Positions 1-5,499 are shown, counted from the stretch's first letter. The stretch: 9,466 nt of DNA from Deltaproteobacteria bacterium UBA5329 (GCA_002408185.1 DHQV01000055.1:179102-188567); one strand, 5' to 3'. Numbers and translations: made by a program. Notes: generated by a model from the sequence alone, not told the origin.

Positions 1-410
1 AAAAACTGGCTGCCATTTGTGTTCGGCCCGGCATTTGCCATTGAAAGCATGCCTGGTTTATCATGCTTGAGCTCGGTCGAAAACTCGTCCTTGAACCGAT
101 ACCCGGGACCACCGGTCCCCGTGCCCAAAGGGCAGCCTCCCTGGATCACGAACCTGGGGATAACCCTGTGGAATGTAAGGTTATCATAAAAGCCCCGCTT
201 TGACAGATTGACGAAGCTCAGTACGGTCAAGGGTGCCTCATCGGGAAAAAGCCGCACGTGGATATCGCCCTTGCTTGTTTTGATCGTTGCGCTTAACGGT
301 GGGTATGTTGTTTTCATTTTCTTGCCTTCGCTCCCTTCTTTCGCAAATGATATAAGCCCGGTAACGGCCAGAAGAATTACCACGAAAATGACAATGAATA
401 TTTTCTTCAT
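1..410 (-). CDS. Cyclophilin-type peptidyl-prolyl cis-trans isomerase, exported or anchored (partial, C-terminus missing)
   Basis: The gene starts at an ATG read down from 410 and stays open to base 1, giving 136 codons of the N-terminal part. Residues 1-23 form a signal peptide or signal anchor: MKK followed by a hydrophobic run ending near LISFAKEG. The cyclophilin fold starts at about residue 40 (ATIKTSKGDIHVRLFPDEAP). It continues with FVNLSKRGFYDNLTFHRVIP and FVIQGGCPLGTGTGGPGYRF, and reaches SMANAGPNTNGSQFF at the edge. The Arg of FHRVIP and the Gln of IQGG are the family's catalytic and binding residues, and both are present. The family catalyses cis-trans isomerisation of Xaa-Pro bonds; the leader places this one at or outside the inner membrane. 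A purine-rich AAAGGGGA lies just upstream of the ATG. Cleaved signal versus permanent anchor cannot be decided here. Confidence 0.93.
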   Translation of the reverse strand, partial: MKKIFIVIFVVILLAVTGLISFAKEGSEGKKMKTTYPPLSATIKTSKGDIHVRLFPDEAPLTVLSFVNLSKRGFYDNLTFHRVIPRFVIQGGCPLGTGTGGPGYRFKDEFSTELKHDKPGMLSMANAGPNTNGSQF

Positions 411-441
411 GGAAAATCGTCCCCTTTGTCTCTTTTGCACA

Positions 442-447
442 ATTATA
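442..447 (-). promoter_or_regulatory. Candidate -10 box for the prolyl isomerase gene
   Basis: Read on the minus strand this is a perfect TATAAT, 31 nt before the ATG at 410. That would give a leader of roughly 25 nt. The hexamer 17 nt upstream (TACCCA) is a poor -35 match, so the promoter is plausible but only half supported. Confidence 0.45.
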
Positions 448-490
448 AAGGATTGTACCTGATTTGGGTATAGCAAAACGAACGTGCCGG

Positions 491-527
491 ACCCGTGCGC
501 GGCACACGGGTGCATGGCCATGTGCCG
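491..527. repeat. Two overlapping, mutually exclusive dyads
   Basis: ACCCGTG (491-497) pairs perfectly with CACGGGT (505-511) across a 7-nt loop. CGGCACA (500-506) pairs perfectly with TGTGCCG (521-527) across a 14-nt loop. The second left arm lies in the loop and right arm of the first hairpin, so only one can form at a time. They sit between the terminator of the coiled-coil gene and the candidate promoter of the prolyl isomerase gene. No T-run follows either dyad, so neither is a clear terminator. Confidence 0.4.
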
Positions 528-543
528 TGAACCGTAAAAATAG

Positions 544-570
544 GTCCGGCAGGCGAAAAGCCTGCCGGAC
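544..570 (-). terminator. Intrinsic terminator of the coiled-coil protein gene
   Basis: This is a perfect 11-bp GC-rich stem (GTCCGGCAGGC with GCCTGCCGGAC) around a 5-nt loop. On the minus strand it is followed by CTATTTTTA. It begins 20 nt after the TAA of the gene ending at 590. The T-run is downstream only for minus-strand transcripts, so it terminates that direction. Confidence 0.85.
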
Positions 571-589
571 ATCTTCAGGTCGATCTATC

Positions 590-1033
590 TTACGGTCTTT
601 TAGGTGGGGTTTTCTTTGGCGCCGGTTTTGCCTCTTTCTTTGTCGCTGCGGCTGCGGCCTTTTTCTGCTTTGCGAGCTGGTCTTCAAGCGCCTGGTTCTT
701 TGCCTTGAGAGTGTCTATTTCGTTTTTCGCCTGGCTCAATTCAGCCCGGGCCTTATTATTTTCTTTCGTCATTTCCTGGAGTTTTGTTTCTGCGGATGCC
801 AGTTGGGCCTTTGCCTTGTTAAGGATCGCGACCTCCTGTTCGAGGGCACTCGCTTTAACCATGTAAACTATCGCCACTATAACAAAAATGAGGGCGATAA
901 GACCAAGGGCCGCGGGAAGTATGGGAAACCTTTTTCTGGCAGGCTTAAAACTTCCCGTTTCCTCCGGGTCCTTCATCTTGGGGAATTCTTCATTGTTGGT
1001 TATTTGTTTTCCATTTTCGTCGAAGACGGGCAT
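590..1033 (-). CDS. Hypothetical single-TM coiled-coil protein with Ala/Lys/Pro-rich tail
   Basis: This is a 147-residue protein of a family I do not recognise. Residues 1-36 are polar and would be cytoplasmic, ending in the basic stretch KPARKRF. Residues 37-59 are one hydrophobic membrane helix. Residues 62-125 are a continuous heptad-like helix rich in Ala, Glu, Lys, Gln and Leu, predicted as a coiled coil. Residues 126-147 form a disordered Ala/Lys/Pro tail (AAAAATKKEAKPAPKKTPPK). A type II topology with a periplasmic coiled coil is most likely from the basic residues before the helix. The shape recalls small envelope or division scaffold proteins, but no specific motif supports a function. 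The start is set by GGGAGGTG at 1041-1048, 7 nt before the ATG. The gene is monocistronic, with its own candidate promoter and a strong terminator. Confidence 0.8.
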   Translation of the reverse strand: MPVFDENGKQITNNEEFPKMKDPEETGSFKPARKRFPILPAALGLIALIFVIVAIVYMVKASALEQEVAILNKAKAQLASAETKLQEMTKENNKARAELSQAKNEIDTLKAKNQALEDQLAKQKKAAAAATKKEAKPAPKKTPPKRP

Positions 1034-1082
1034 TTAACGACACCTCCCAGCTTGAAGATTTTCTTGAACCTTACCATAGAAG

Positions 1083-1111
1083 ATTATGAAAGACCAGAAA
1101 AAATGGGTAAA
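1083..1111 (-). promoter_or_regulatory. Candidate promoter of the coiled-coil protein gene
   Basis: On the minus strand TTTACC (1106-1111) and CATAAT (1083-1088) are separated by 17 bp. They match the sigma-70 consensus at 4/6 and 5/6 positions. The implied transcript start near 1076 leaves a leader of about 43 nt that contains the strong ribosome binding site. Confidence 0.4.
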
Positions 1112-1115
1112 AGGT

Positions 1116-1136
1116 AACGGCGAACGGGCAACGGTA
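1116..1136. repeat. Three-unit heptamer repeat, AACGGNN
   Basis: AACGGCG, AACGGGC and AACGGTA stand head to tail at an exact 7-nt period in the divergent spacer between the coiled-coil and HNH genes. The AACGG core is identical in all three units and the last two bases vary. Confidence 0.6.
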
Positions 1137-1157
1137 AGGGGGCGAGACAGGTTTCAT

Positions 1158-1189
1158 TGTTGACAACATCACCCTGAAAAAGTTATTTT
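1158..1189 (+). promoter_or_regulatory. Candidate promoter of the HNH-HIT-phosphorylase operon, with dyad over the -35
   Basis: A perfect TTGACA at 1160-1165 is followed 18 bp later by TATTTT (1184-1189, 4/6 match). The -35 lies inside the 11-bp perfect dyad TGTTGACAACA (1158-1168), which could be an operator. The start codon at 1201 is only 11 bp beyond the -10, so the transcript would have almost no leader. Confidence 0.45.
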
Positions 1190-1200
1190 CAAAGATGTAA

Positions 1201-1713
1201 ATGGACCGGACCCTCCTGCTTAACACAACCTTCGAACCGATCGGTGTTTTATCCTGGAAGAAAGCAATTACGTTGATCTATCTCGGAAAAGTGGAGGTGC
1301 TCAAGGAGTACGACCGTGAGATCCGCGGGGTCTCGGTCTCGATACGGCAGCCGGCGGTCATCCGGCTCCTCACTCTCGTGAGAAGCAACCATGCCAAGGT
1401 CAAGTTTTCGCGGCGCAACGTGTTTCTTCGTGATGACCACACCTGCCAGTATTGCGGTGAGAAATTGGACGCGAAATTCTTAACGTGCGATCACCTTATC
1501 CCTAGATCGCGCGGCGGAGTTACCGAGTGGACCAACATTGTCACATCGTGCATAGGATGCAATCTGAAAAAAGGGGACAAGATGCCCGATGAGGTCAAGA
1601 TGCATCCGAAAAAGCGACCTTCGCGCCCCAACGGCTTTTATCTTTTTATGCTTAATATAGGTGTTAAAGTTCCGCCCGAGAACTGGCGAGATTATATGTT
1701 CATGAGGAATTGA
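1201..1713 (+). CDS. HNH endonuclease family protein
   Basis: This is a 170-residue protein. The N-terminal part (RTLLLNTTFEPIGVLSWKKA, then GKVEVL) is the conserved leader of a widespread stand-alone HNH family. The nuclease domain spans about residues 70-128. It has zinc pairs C82-x2-C85 and C117-x2-C120, D97-H98 in the beta-beta-alpha metal motif (TCDHLIPRSRGG), N112, and N121 in CNLKKGD. The active-site and zinc positions appear intact. The family cuts or nicks DNA; its cellular role and target are generally unclear. An in-frame TAA immediately before the ATG fixes this as the earliest start, and the family alignment supports it, although no Shine-Dalgarno is visible. The stop is followed after 1 nt by the HIT gene. 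A housekeeping role is as likely as defence, since no partner methylase or defence gene is nearby. Confidence 0.9.
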   Translation: MDRTLLLNTTFEPIGVLSWKKAITLIYLGKVEVLKEYDREIRGVSVSIRQPAVIRLLTLVRSNHAKVKFSRRNVFLRDDHTCQYCGEKLDAKFLTCDHLIPRSRGGVTEWTNIVTSCIGCNLKKGDKMPDEVKMHPKKRPSRPNGFYLFMLNIGVKVPPENWRDYMFMRN

Positions 1714-1714
1714 T

Positions 1715-2206
1715 ATGGATAGAGTTTGGGCACCCTGGAGAATGGAATACATCACGGCGACGAAGGAACCGGGCAACAAAAAGTGTTTTCTTTGCCTCGA
1801 CGGCTGCTCCGATGATGGGTCCCTTGTTCTGGGCAGACTCGGCAAGGCTTTCGTCATTATGAACCGTTTTCCGTACTCCAACGGCCATATCATGGTCGTG
1901 CCGGTCCGCCACACAGGCCTCATGGAAGATCTCAGCGACGAAGAATCCCTCGATATGATGCGCCTTGTAAAGATCATGGTTTCCGTGTACAAGGAAGAAT
2001 TCAGTGTAGAAGGTGTAAATATCGGGATAAACATCGGGCGTGCCGCCGGAGCGGGCCTTGAAGAACATCTGCACATACACATGGTGCCGCGATGGTTCGG
2101 GGATACCAATTTCATGGCTGTGACCGGTGAGACGCGCGTTATCTCGGAACATCTCATGACATCATATGAGAGACTCAAGAGAAAATTTCGTGAAAAGGTT
2201 CTTTGA
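1715..2206 (+). CDS. HIT-family protein, AP4A phosphorylase/hydrolase-like
   Basis: This is a 163-residue histidine-triad protein. The opening DRVWAPWRMEYI is typical of bacterial HIT proteins related to diadenosine tetraphosphate phosphorylase. C24-x2-C27 is the usual zinc pair of this subgroup. NRFPYSNGHIMVVPVRH (residues 50-66) is the nucleotide-binding core. EHLHIHMVPRW holds the H118-x-H120-x-H122 triad, with H120 as the expected nucleophile. The family hydrolyses or phosphorolyses dinucleoside polyphosphates and other nucleotidyl conjugates in the cytoplasm; the exact substrate cannot be read from sequence. The start ATG lies 1 nt after the HNH stop, and its ribosome site (GAGGAA) is inside the end of the HNH gene, which implies translational coupling. 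The 3' end overlaps the next gene. Confidence 0.93.
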   Translation: MDRVWAPWRMEYITATKEPGNKKCFLCLDGCSDDGSLVLGRLGKAFVIMNRFPYSNGHIMVVPVRHTGLMEDLSDEESLDMMRLVKIMVSVYKEEFSVEGVNIGINIGRAAGAGLEEHLHIHMVPRWFGDTNFMAVTGETRVISEHLMTSYERLKRKFREKVL

Positions 2207-2933
2207 TCCCTCACGGGCAATTCTCGAACCGCGATCTCTCGTTACATCATTTACCAGAAAGTCCGGGCATGAGCTTGCCTTGCCGGAACGGGCGATAATT
2301 ACGTTCAGCAATGGCGATCTCGGACGTCTGGCCGATAAAGTACAACTGCCCGTTATCGCCGCATGGCAGCCGTTCCGGACGATATATTCCCTTTCAGCAT
2401 CGACAGTGGCCGTGAATTCTTCTTTTGGCGGTCCCAATATCGCCGCACTGGTGGAAGAACTCTCCTCTTTCGGGGTCAGGGAGTTTATCCTCTGGGGTTA
2501 TTGCGGGGGCATATCCGCATCGAGCAGGATAGGCAGCCTGTATATTGCCGGGAGGGCGCTTCGGGAGGATGGCACATCGTATCATTATCTCGAAGATGAT
2601 AACGAGTTCGTGTCGTCCGGTTGGGTAAAGGAATGGTCTCCCGTTGCCGAACGTGAAGGTTTTCAATGCGCCGATGTCTGGAGCACAGACGCGATCTATC
2701 GCGAAACTCAACAAAAGATCGCAGATTACGCACAGCGCGGCATGGCAGCAGTTGAGATGGAAACCGCATCCCTTTACGCCGTATGCCAGGCAAAGGGCCT
2801 CAAGGCCGCAGCCTTTCTGGTAGTATCCGACCTTGTCAACACAGGGACATGGCAAGGAGGATTTCATACCCGGCCATTTAAGGACGGCGTCAGAAGAATG
2901 GCCCGCTTCATGTCGGACCACGTGGTCCGCTAG
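2190..2933 (+). CDS. Nucleoside phosphorylase-like protein (PNP/UDP phosphorylase superfamily)
   Basis: This is a 247-residue protein from a GTG start. Superfamily landmarks appear in order: SSFGGPNIAALVEEL (77-91, phosphate/helix region), LWGYCGGIS (101-109, equivalent to the usual GTAGG), STDAIYRET (165-173, with the acid/base Asp) and AAVEMETASLY (186-196, ribose-binding Met-Glu). Members cleave nucleosides with phosphate or water for salvage. Uridine, purine or methylthioadenosine-type substrates cannot be told apart here. The frame is also open from an ATG at 2166, adding 8 residues. I prefer the GTG because AAGAGA sits 7 nt before it and the ATG has no ribosome site. The overlap with the HIT gene is 17 nt (41 nt if the ATG is used). 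The pairing with a HIT protein suggests nucleotide salvage or repair as a shared theme, which is inference. Confidence 0.88.
   Translation: MKRFFDPSRAILEPRSLVTSFTRKSGHELALPERAIITFSNGDLGRLADKVQLPVIAAWQPFRTIYSLSASTVAVNSSFGGPNIAALVEELSSFGVREFILWGYCGGISASSRIGSLYIAGRALREDGTSYHYLEDDNEFVSSGWVKEWSPVAEREGFQCADVWSTDAIYRETQQKIADYAQRGMAAVEMETASLYAVCQAKGLKAAAFLVVSDLVNTGTWQGGFHTRPFKDGVRRMARFMSDHVVR
2914..2929. repeat. 16-bp perfect palindrome at the 3' end of the phosphorylase gene
   Basis: CGGACCACGTGGTCCG is fully self-complementary and ends one base before the TAG codon. In RNA it gives a short hairpin with a very small loop. No T-run follows, so it is a poor intrinsic terminator. It could be a protein-binding dyad or an mRNA 3'-end stabiliser. 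Confidence 0.6.
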
Positions 2934-2953
2934 TCCCAAACCCGTCATTCCGG

Positions 2954-2965
2954 CTTGTCGACAAG
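2954..2965. repeat. 12-bp perfect palindrome in the fdhD upstream spacer
   Basis: CTTGTCGACAAG is fully self-complementary and preceded by CGTCATTCCGG. That wording resembles dispersed palindromic repeats common in bacterial spacers. It may be the remnant of such a repeat or an operator. Confidence 0.5.
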
Positions 2966-2989
2966 TCACGAGAGGTAGGTATCCCGCAC

Positions 2990-3032
2990 CTTACGACTCG
3001 GGGCTTACGACTTACGTCTTGACTTACGTCTT
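2990..3032. repeat. Degenerate heptamer repeat, CTTACGA/T
   Basis: CTTACGA at 2990, a diverged unit CTCGGGG at 2997, CTTACGA at 3004 and CTTACGT at 3011 stand at an exact 7-nt period. A 5-nt CTTGA then precedes another CTTACGT at 3023. The tract lies between the phosphorylase gene and fdhD. I see no clear paired -35/-10 promoter for fdhD in this spacer. Confidence 0.6.
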
Positions 3033-3090
3033 TATAAACGTTGCAAACTGGATTATGATATAACCCAATTCCAACGACAGGAGACCGCTC

Positions 3091-3882
3091 ATGAACGTTC
3101 TTGATGTCCCGGTGGTTAAGTACTCCGAGGATGGCTCCCTGCATCTCGTCGAACAGGTGGCGGTGGAGGAGCCGCTCGAGATATATATCGATAACGCGCC
3201 TTTCTATATGACCATGCGTCTGCCTGGAGAAGAGGTGGCGCTCGCTCTTGGGCTTTGTTTTACGGACGGGCTTATCACGTCAATGGATGATGTTTCGGGC
3301 GCAAATTATTGCAGCGATATTTCCACGAACAAGATCAATGTTTTTTTGAGTGATTCCCGCAAGAAAAGACCGGTCCGGGACAGGCCGAAACAGTTCACCA
3401 GCTATTCGAGCTGCGGTCTGTGTGGTGCGGATATGATACGCGACCTGACAGCTTCGATAGAAAAGATCGAGAAGACGATAACCGTCCCCTTTGCGGAACT
3501 ATTTCCCATGCAGGACATTATGGTCGCGAAACAGGCAGCCCGTCGGTCGACCGGGGCCACACATGCTGCTTCCATATTTGACGCCCGGGGAAATTTCCTG
3601 TCATTTTCCGAGGATGTCGGCAGGCACAATGGGCTTGATAAGGCCATCGGTAAATTGCTTTTTGAAGGCAGGCTCCGCGAGGCGAAGATCGTGCATCTGA
3701 GTTCCCGCCTGAGTTATGAAATGGTGATGAAGGCCGCACGACTCCGCACCGAGATACTGACCGGCGTTTCTGCCGCCACATCCCTGGCGATCCAGGTGGC
3801 GGACGCACTCGGAATAACCCTCATCGGATCACTGCGAGAACCCCGGGGGAATATTTTTACACATGCCGAACGGATAAAATAG
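3091..3882 (+). CDS. fdhD: FdhD, sulfurtransferase for formate dehydrogenase maturation
   Basis: This is a 263-residue protein of normal family length. Known members carry sulfur from a cysteine desulfurase to the molybdenum or tungsten bis-MGD cofactor, which makes formate dehydrogenase active; they act in the cytoplasm. The sulfur-carrying cysteines are C108 and C111 in SYSSCGLCGADM. The family signature SEDVGRHNGLDKAIG lies at residues 173-187. VEEPLEIYIDNAPF (25-38) and the C-terminal SLREPRGNIFTHAERI (247-262) also fit. The start is set by AGGAG at 3079-3083, 7 nt upstream. No formate dehydrogenase subunit is in the window, so the client is encoded elsewhere. The gene stands alone, flanked by a repeat-bearing spacer and the HU promoter. 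No terminator is visible after it. Confidence 0.96.
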   Translation: MNVLDVPVVKYSEDGSLHLVEQVAVEEPLEIYIDNAPFYMTMRLPGEEVALALGLCFTDGLITSMDDVSGANYCSDISTNKINVFLSDSRKKRPVRDRPKQFTSYSSCGLCGADMIRDLTASIEKIEKTITVPFAELFPMQDIMVAKQAARRSTGATHAASIFDARGNFLSFSEDVGRHNGLDKAIGKLLFEGRLREAKIVHLSSRLSYEMVMKAARLRTEILTGVSAATSLAIQVADALGITLIGSLREPRGNIFTHAERIK

Positions 3883-3956
3883 AACTGCCTTCAAAGAGCC
3901 GCGTCAATAGCGGAATTACACCACAATCCTCAATGTCTGATATTTTTCGAAAATAG

Positions 3957-3996
3957 AAAAAAAATCTTGCATAATTCGTAGATAGGGGAGTATAAA
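3957..3996 (+). promoter_or_regulatory. Promoter of the HU gene
   Basis: TTGCAT (3967-3972) and TATAAA (3991-3996) are separated by 18 bp. A run of eight A at 3957-3964 directly upstream resembles an UP element. The expected start near 4003 leaves a leader of about 55 nt. It carries the small hairpin GGGTT-GTA-AACCC (4014-4026) and a strong AAAGGAGGGG ribosome site (4044-4053). A strong promoter fits an abundant nucleoid protein. Confidence 0.65.
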
Positions 3997-4058
3997 CTAT
4001 TTAGAAGGTGGTAGGGTTGTAAACCCGTGCTAAACAATAATCTAAAGGAGGGGCATGT

Positions 4059-4328
4059 ATGACGAAGGCGGAATTGATTACCAAGATGGCGGCAGGGTCG
4101 AAGATATCCAAAGCCGCTGCAGGCAAGGCTCTGGAAGCTTTTCTTGATGGTGTGAAGGCAGCCCTCAAGAAAGACGAACGCGTAACACTCGTCGGTTTTG
4201 GCACATTTTCAGTTTCGAAAAGGAAAGCCCGCAAGGGAAGAAACCCCAGAACGGGCAAAGAGATCAAGATCCCTTCACGGAAAGTACCGAAATTCACCGC
4301 AGGAAAGGCTCTCAAGGACGCCATCTAA
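4059..4328 (+). CDS. hup: HU-family nucleoid DNA-binding protein
   Basis: The protein is 89 residues, the standard HU length. The N-terminal helices run from MTKAELITKMA to about residue 40. The conserved VGFGTFSVSKRKARKGRNP follows at 45-63, with the intercalating proline P63 at the tip of the DNA-embracing arm (RNPRTGKEIKIP). The end KFTAGKALKDAI is typical. The dimer bends and compacts DNA with little sequence preference. HU cannot be told from IHF alpha or beta by eye with certainty, but the sequence looks like homodimeric HU. The gene is monocistronic, with its own promoter, strong ribosome site and terminator. An out-of-frame ATG at 4055 overlaps the leader but is not the start. Confidence 0.95.
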   Translation: MTKAELITKMAAGSKISKAAAGKALEAFLDGVKAALKKDERVTLVGFGTFSVSKRKARKGRNPRTGKEIKIPSRKVPKFTAGKALKDAI

Positions 4329-4349
4329 TCGCAATTTCGAGTTGATTTG

Positions 4350-4388
4350 ATATAAAAAACGCCCTCTCTTCCGGGGCGTTTTTTATAT
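4350..4388. terminator. Bidirectional intrinsic terminator after the HU gene
   Basis: The stem is perfect over 15 bp: ATATAAAAAACGCCC with GGGCGTTTTTTATAT, around a 9-nt loop. The A6/T6 tracts flank the GC core, so the hairpin is followed by T6 in either direction. It lies 21 nt after the HU stop and can also end transcripts arriving from hemC on the other strand. Confidence 0.9.
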
Positions 4389-4396
4389 TGGTGCGG

Positions 4397-4569
4397 GGTG
4401 GGCCTTTTTTTGCGCCTAACTTCGTTGGCCGCGGCGAACCGAATCCTCAGCGTTTGCCACCCGCCCGGGCAAGCCTTGAAGCGTGTACCCGGCTGTTAGG
4501 CGCCTTCGGCTTGGTTCATCTTGCCGCCTCGTCGGGCACCGCTTGCGGTCGATCAAAAATAGGCCCACC
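4397..4569. repeat. Nested inverted-repeat element with attC-like inner arms
   Basis: The outer arms GGTGGGCCTTTTTTTG (4397-4412) and CAAAAATAGGCCCACC (4554-4569) are inverted copies matching at 15 of 16 positions. The inner arms GCGCCTAAC (4412-4420) and GTTAGGCGC (4495-4503) are a perfect 9-bp inverted pair. The inner arms contain GCCTAAC (RYYYAAC) and GTTAGGC (GTTRRRY), the two core-site consensus sequences of integron attC sites. The inner span of 92 nt is within attC size. A further hairpin, TTGCC (4454-4458) with GGCAA (4468-4472), sits at its centre and can extend outward imperfectly. No convincing coding sequence, integrase or target-site duplication is seen. This element fills most of the 220-nt spacer between the HU terminator and hemC. 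Alternatives are a miniature transposable element or a dispersed chromosomal repeat. Confidence 0.6.
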
Positions 4570-4608
4570 TGGCCAGATTGTATTTGGAATACGGAATACC
4601 GGGGAGGG

Positions 4609-5499
4609 TTAGCGGTGAGTTGAGAGAATGTCTACGGCCTGTGATATGAGGGTGTCGCGGGCGGAGAGGGGGGCGGAAAGGGTGTCGTGGATGAGAATGG
4701 CGCCTTGCTCGTTGCCGAGGGACAGGTTGAGGTCGATCCGATCGTTTTCGATCCGGGCGTGAATGCCGAGCGGTATGCTGCATCCTCCGCCGACAGCGGC
4801 CTGTATGGCGCGTTCAATGGAGACTTCGTTGAAGGTGCGCTGGTCGTTGATCGGCCGGAGAAGTTCGGCTGCGTCATCGTCACGCCGTACCTCGATCCCG
4901 ATGGCTCCCTGGCCGGCTGTGGGCACCATGATAGCTGTCGGTATGACCTGCGCGATCGCGGCATGAAGGCCGAGTCGATTCACGCCGGCTGCGGCGAGTA
5001 TGATGCCGTCAAGGTTTTCGGTCTGTATCTTCCTGATGCGAGTATCGACATTGCCTCTTAAAGGAACGACGGTAATGCCCGGCCGGTGCCTGAGGATCTG
5101 GGCCTTCCTGCGAAGGCTTCCCGTACCCAGGCGGCAACCGGGCACAAGCTCGTCTATGCTTTTGTACCGTGACGATATGAAAACATCCCTCGGGTCTTCG
5201 CGCTGCAAGAATGCGCCGATGACGAGGCCCGGGGCAAGCTCCGCCGGGATGTCCTTGGTGCTGTGTACGGCGAGGTCTATCGAGCCCCGTGCGAGCTCTT
5301 CCTCGATCTCCTTGACAAATACGCCTTTTCCGCCGATGACCGAAAGGGGTTTATCCCAGGCTGTATCTCCGGTCGTCTTTATGATCTTTAATGCGAAGCT
5401 ATGCCCGGGGTGTTCCCGGTTCAATACCTCAATAACAATACCGGCCTGGGTGAGTGCGAGTTTAGACCCTCTCGTCCCCACTATCCATTTCGTTCTCAT
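4609..5499 (-). CDS. hemC: Hydroxymethylbilane synthase (porphobilinogen deaminase)
   Basis: This is a 296-residue cytosolic enzyme that joins four porphobilinogen molecules into hydroxymethylbilane, the step before uroporphyrinogen III. The N-terminal IVGTRGSKLALTQ (6-18) is the family start. Catalytic D83 lies in HSTKDIP. LGTGSLRRKAQ (124-134) and LRGNVDTRIRK (147-157) form the substrate/cofactor arginine region. C240 in GGGCSIPLG is the dipyrromethane attachment cysteine. All key residues are present. I chose the ATG at 5499 because GAGGA sits 5 nt upstream; the in-frame ATG at 5511 would add MRTT and overlaps that ribosome site. The gene overlaps the end of hemA by 38 nt and is the last gene of the operon. 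The uroporphyrinogen synthase and ALA dehydratase genes are not in the window. Confidence 0.97.
   Translation of the reverse strand: MRTKWIVGTRGSKLALTQAGIVIEVLNREHPGHSFALKIIKTTGDTAWDKPLSVIGGKGVFVKEIEEELARGSIDLAVHSTKDIPAELAPGLVIGAFLQREDPRDVFISSRYKSIDELVPGCRLGTGSLRRKAQILRHRPGITVVPLRGNVDTRIRKIQTENLDGIILAAAGVNRLGLHAAIAQVIPTAIMVPTAGQGAIGIEVRRDDDAAELLRPINDQRTFNEVSIERAIQAAVGGGCSIPLGIHARIENDRIDLNLSLGNEQGAILIHDTLSAPLSARDTLISQAVDILSTHR

Noticed and set aside
464..1117. Open frame of 217 codons on the plus strand
   Set aside because: It is antisense to the coiled-coil gene and passes through that gene's terminator hairpin. The product is Cys/Phe/Arg-rich with no family resemblance.
1480..2220. Open frame of 246 codons on the minus strand
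   Set aside because: It is antisense to the HNH and HIT genes, which have intact catalytic motifs, and no domain is seen in its translation.
1201..2933. HNH nuclease plus nucleotide enzymes read as an antiphage defence operon
   Set aside because: No sensor, methylase, cyclase, transmembrane effector or other defence marker is present, and all three families are common in housekeeping contexts.
2990..3032. CRISPR array
   Set aside because: The units are 7 nt with no spacers of consistent length. This is a short tandem repeat, not a CRISPR.
3941..3955. TATTTT-TCG-AAAATA hairpin as terminator of fdhD
   Set aside because: The stem is only 6 bp, entirely A/T, and followed by A rather than T. 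It is more likely part of the AT-rich region upstream of the HU promoter.
4388..4612. Short plus-strand frame across the inverted-repeat element
   Set aside because: It starts at a weak TTG inside the terminator/repeat, has no ribosome site, and its sequence is imposed by the repeat arms. No coding evidence.
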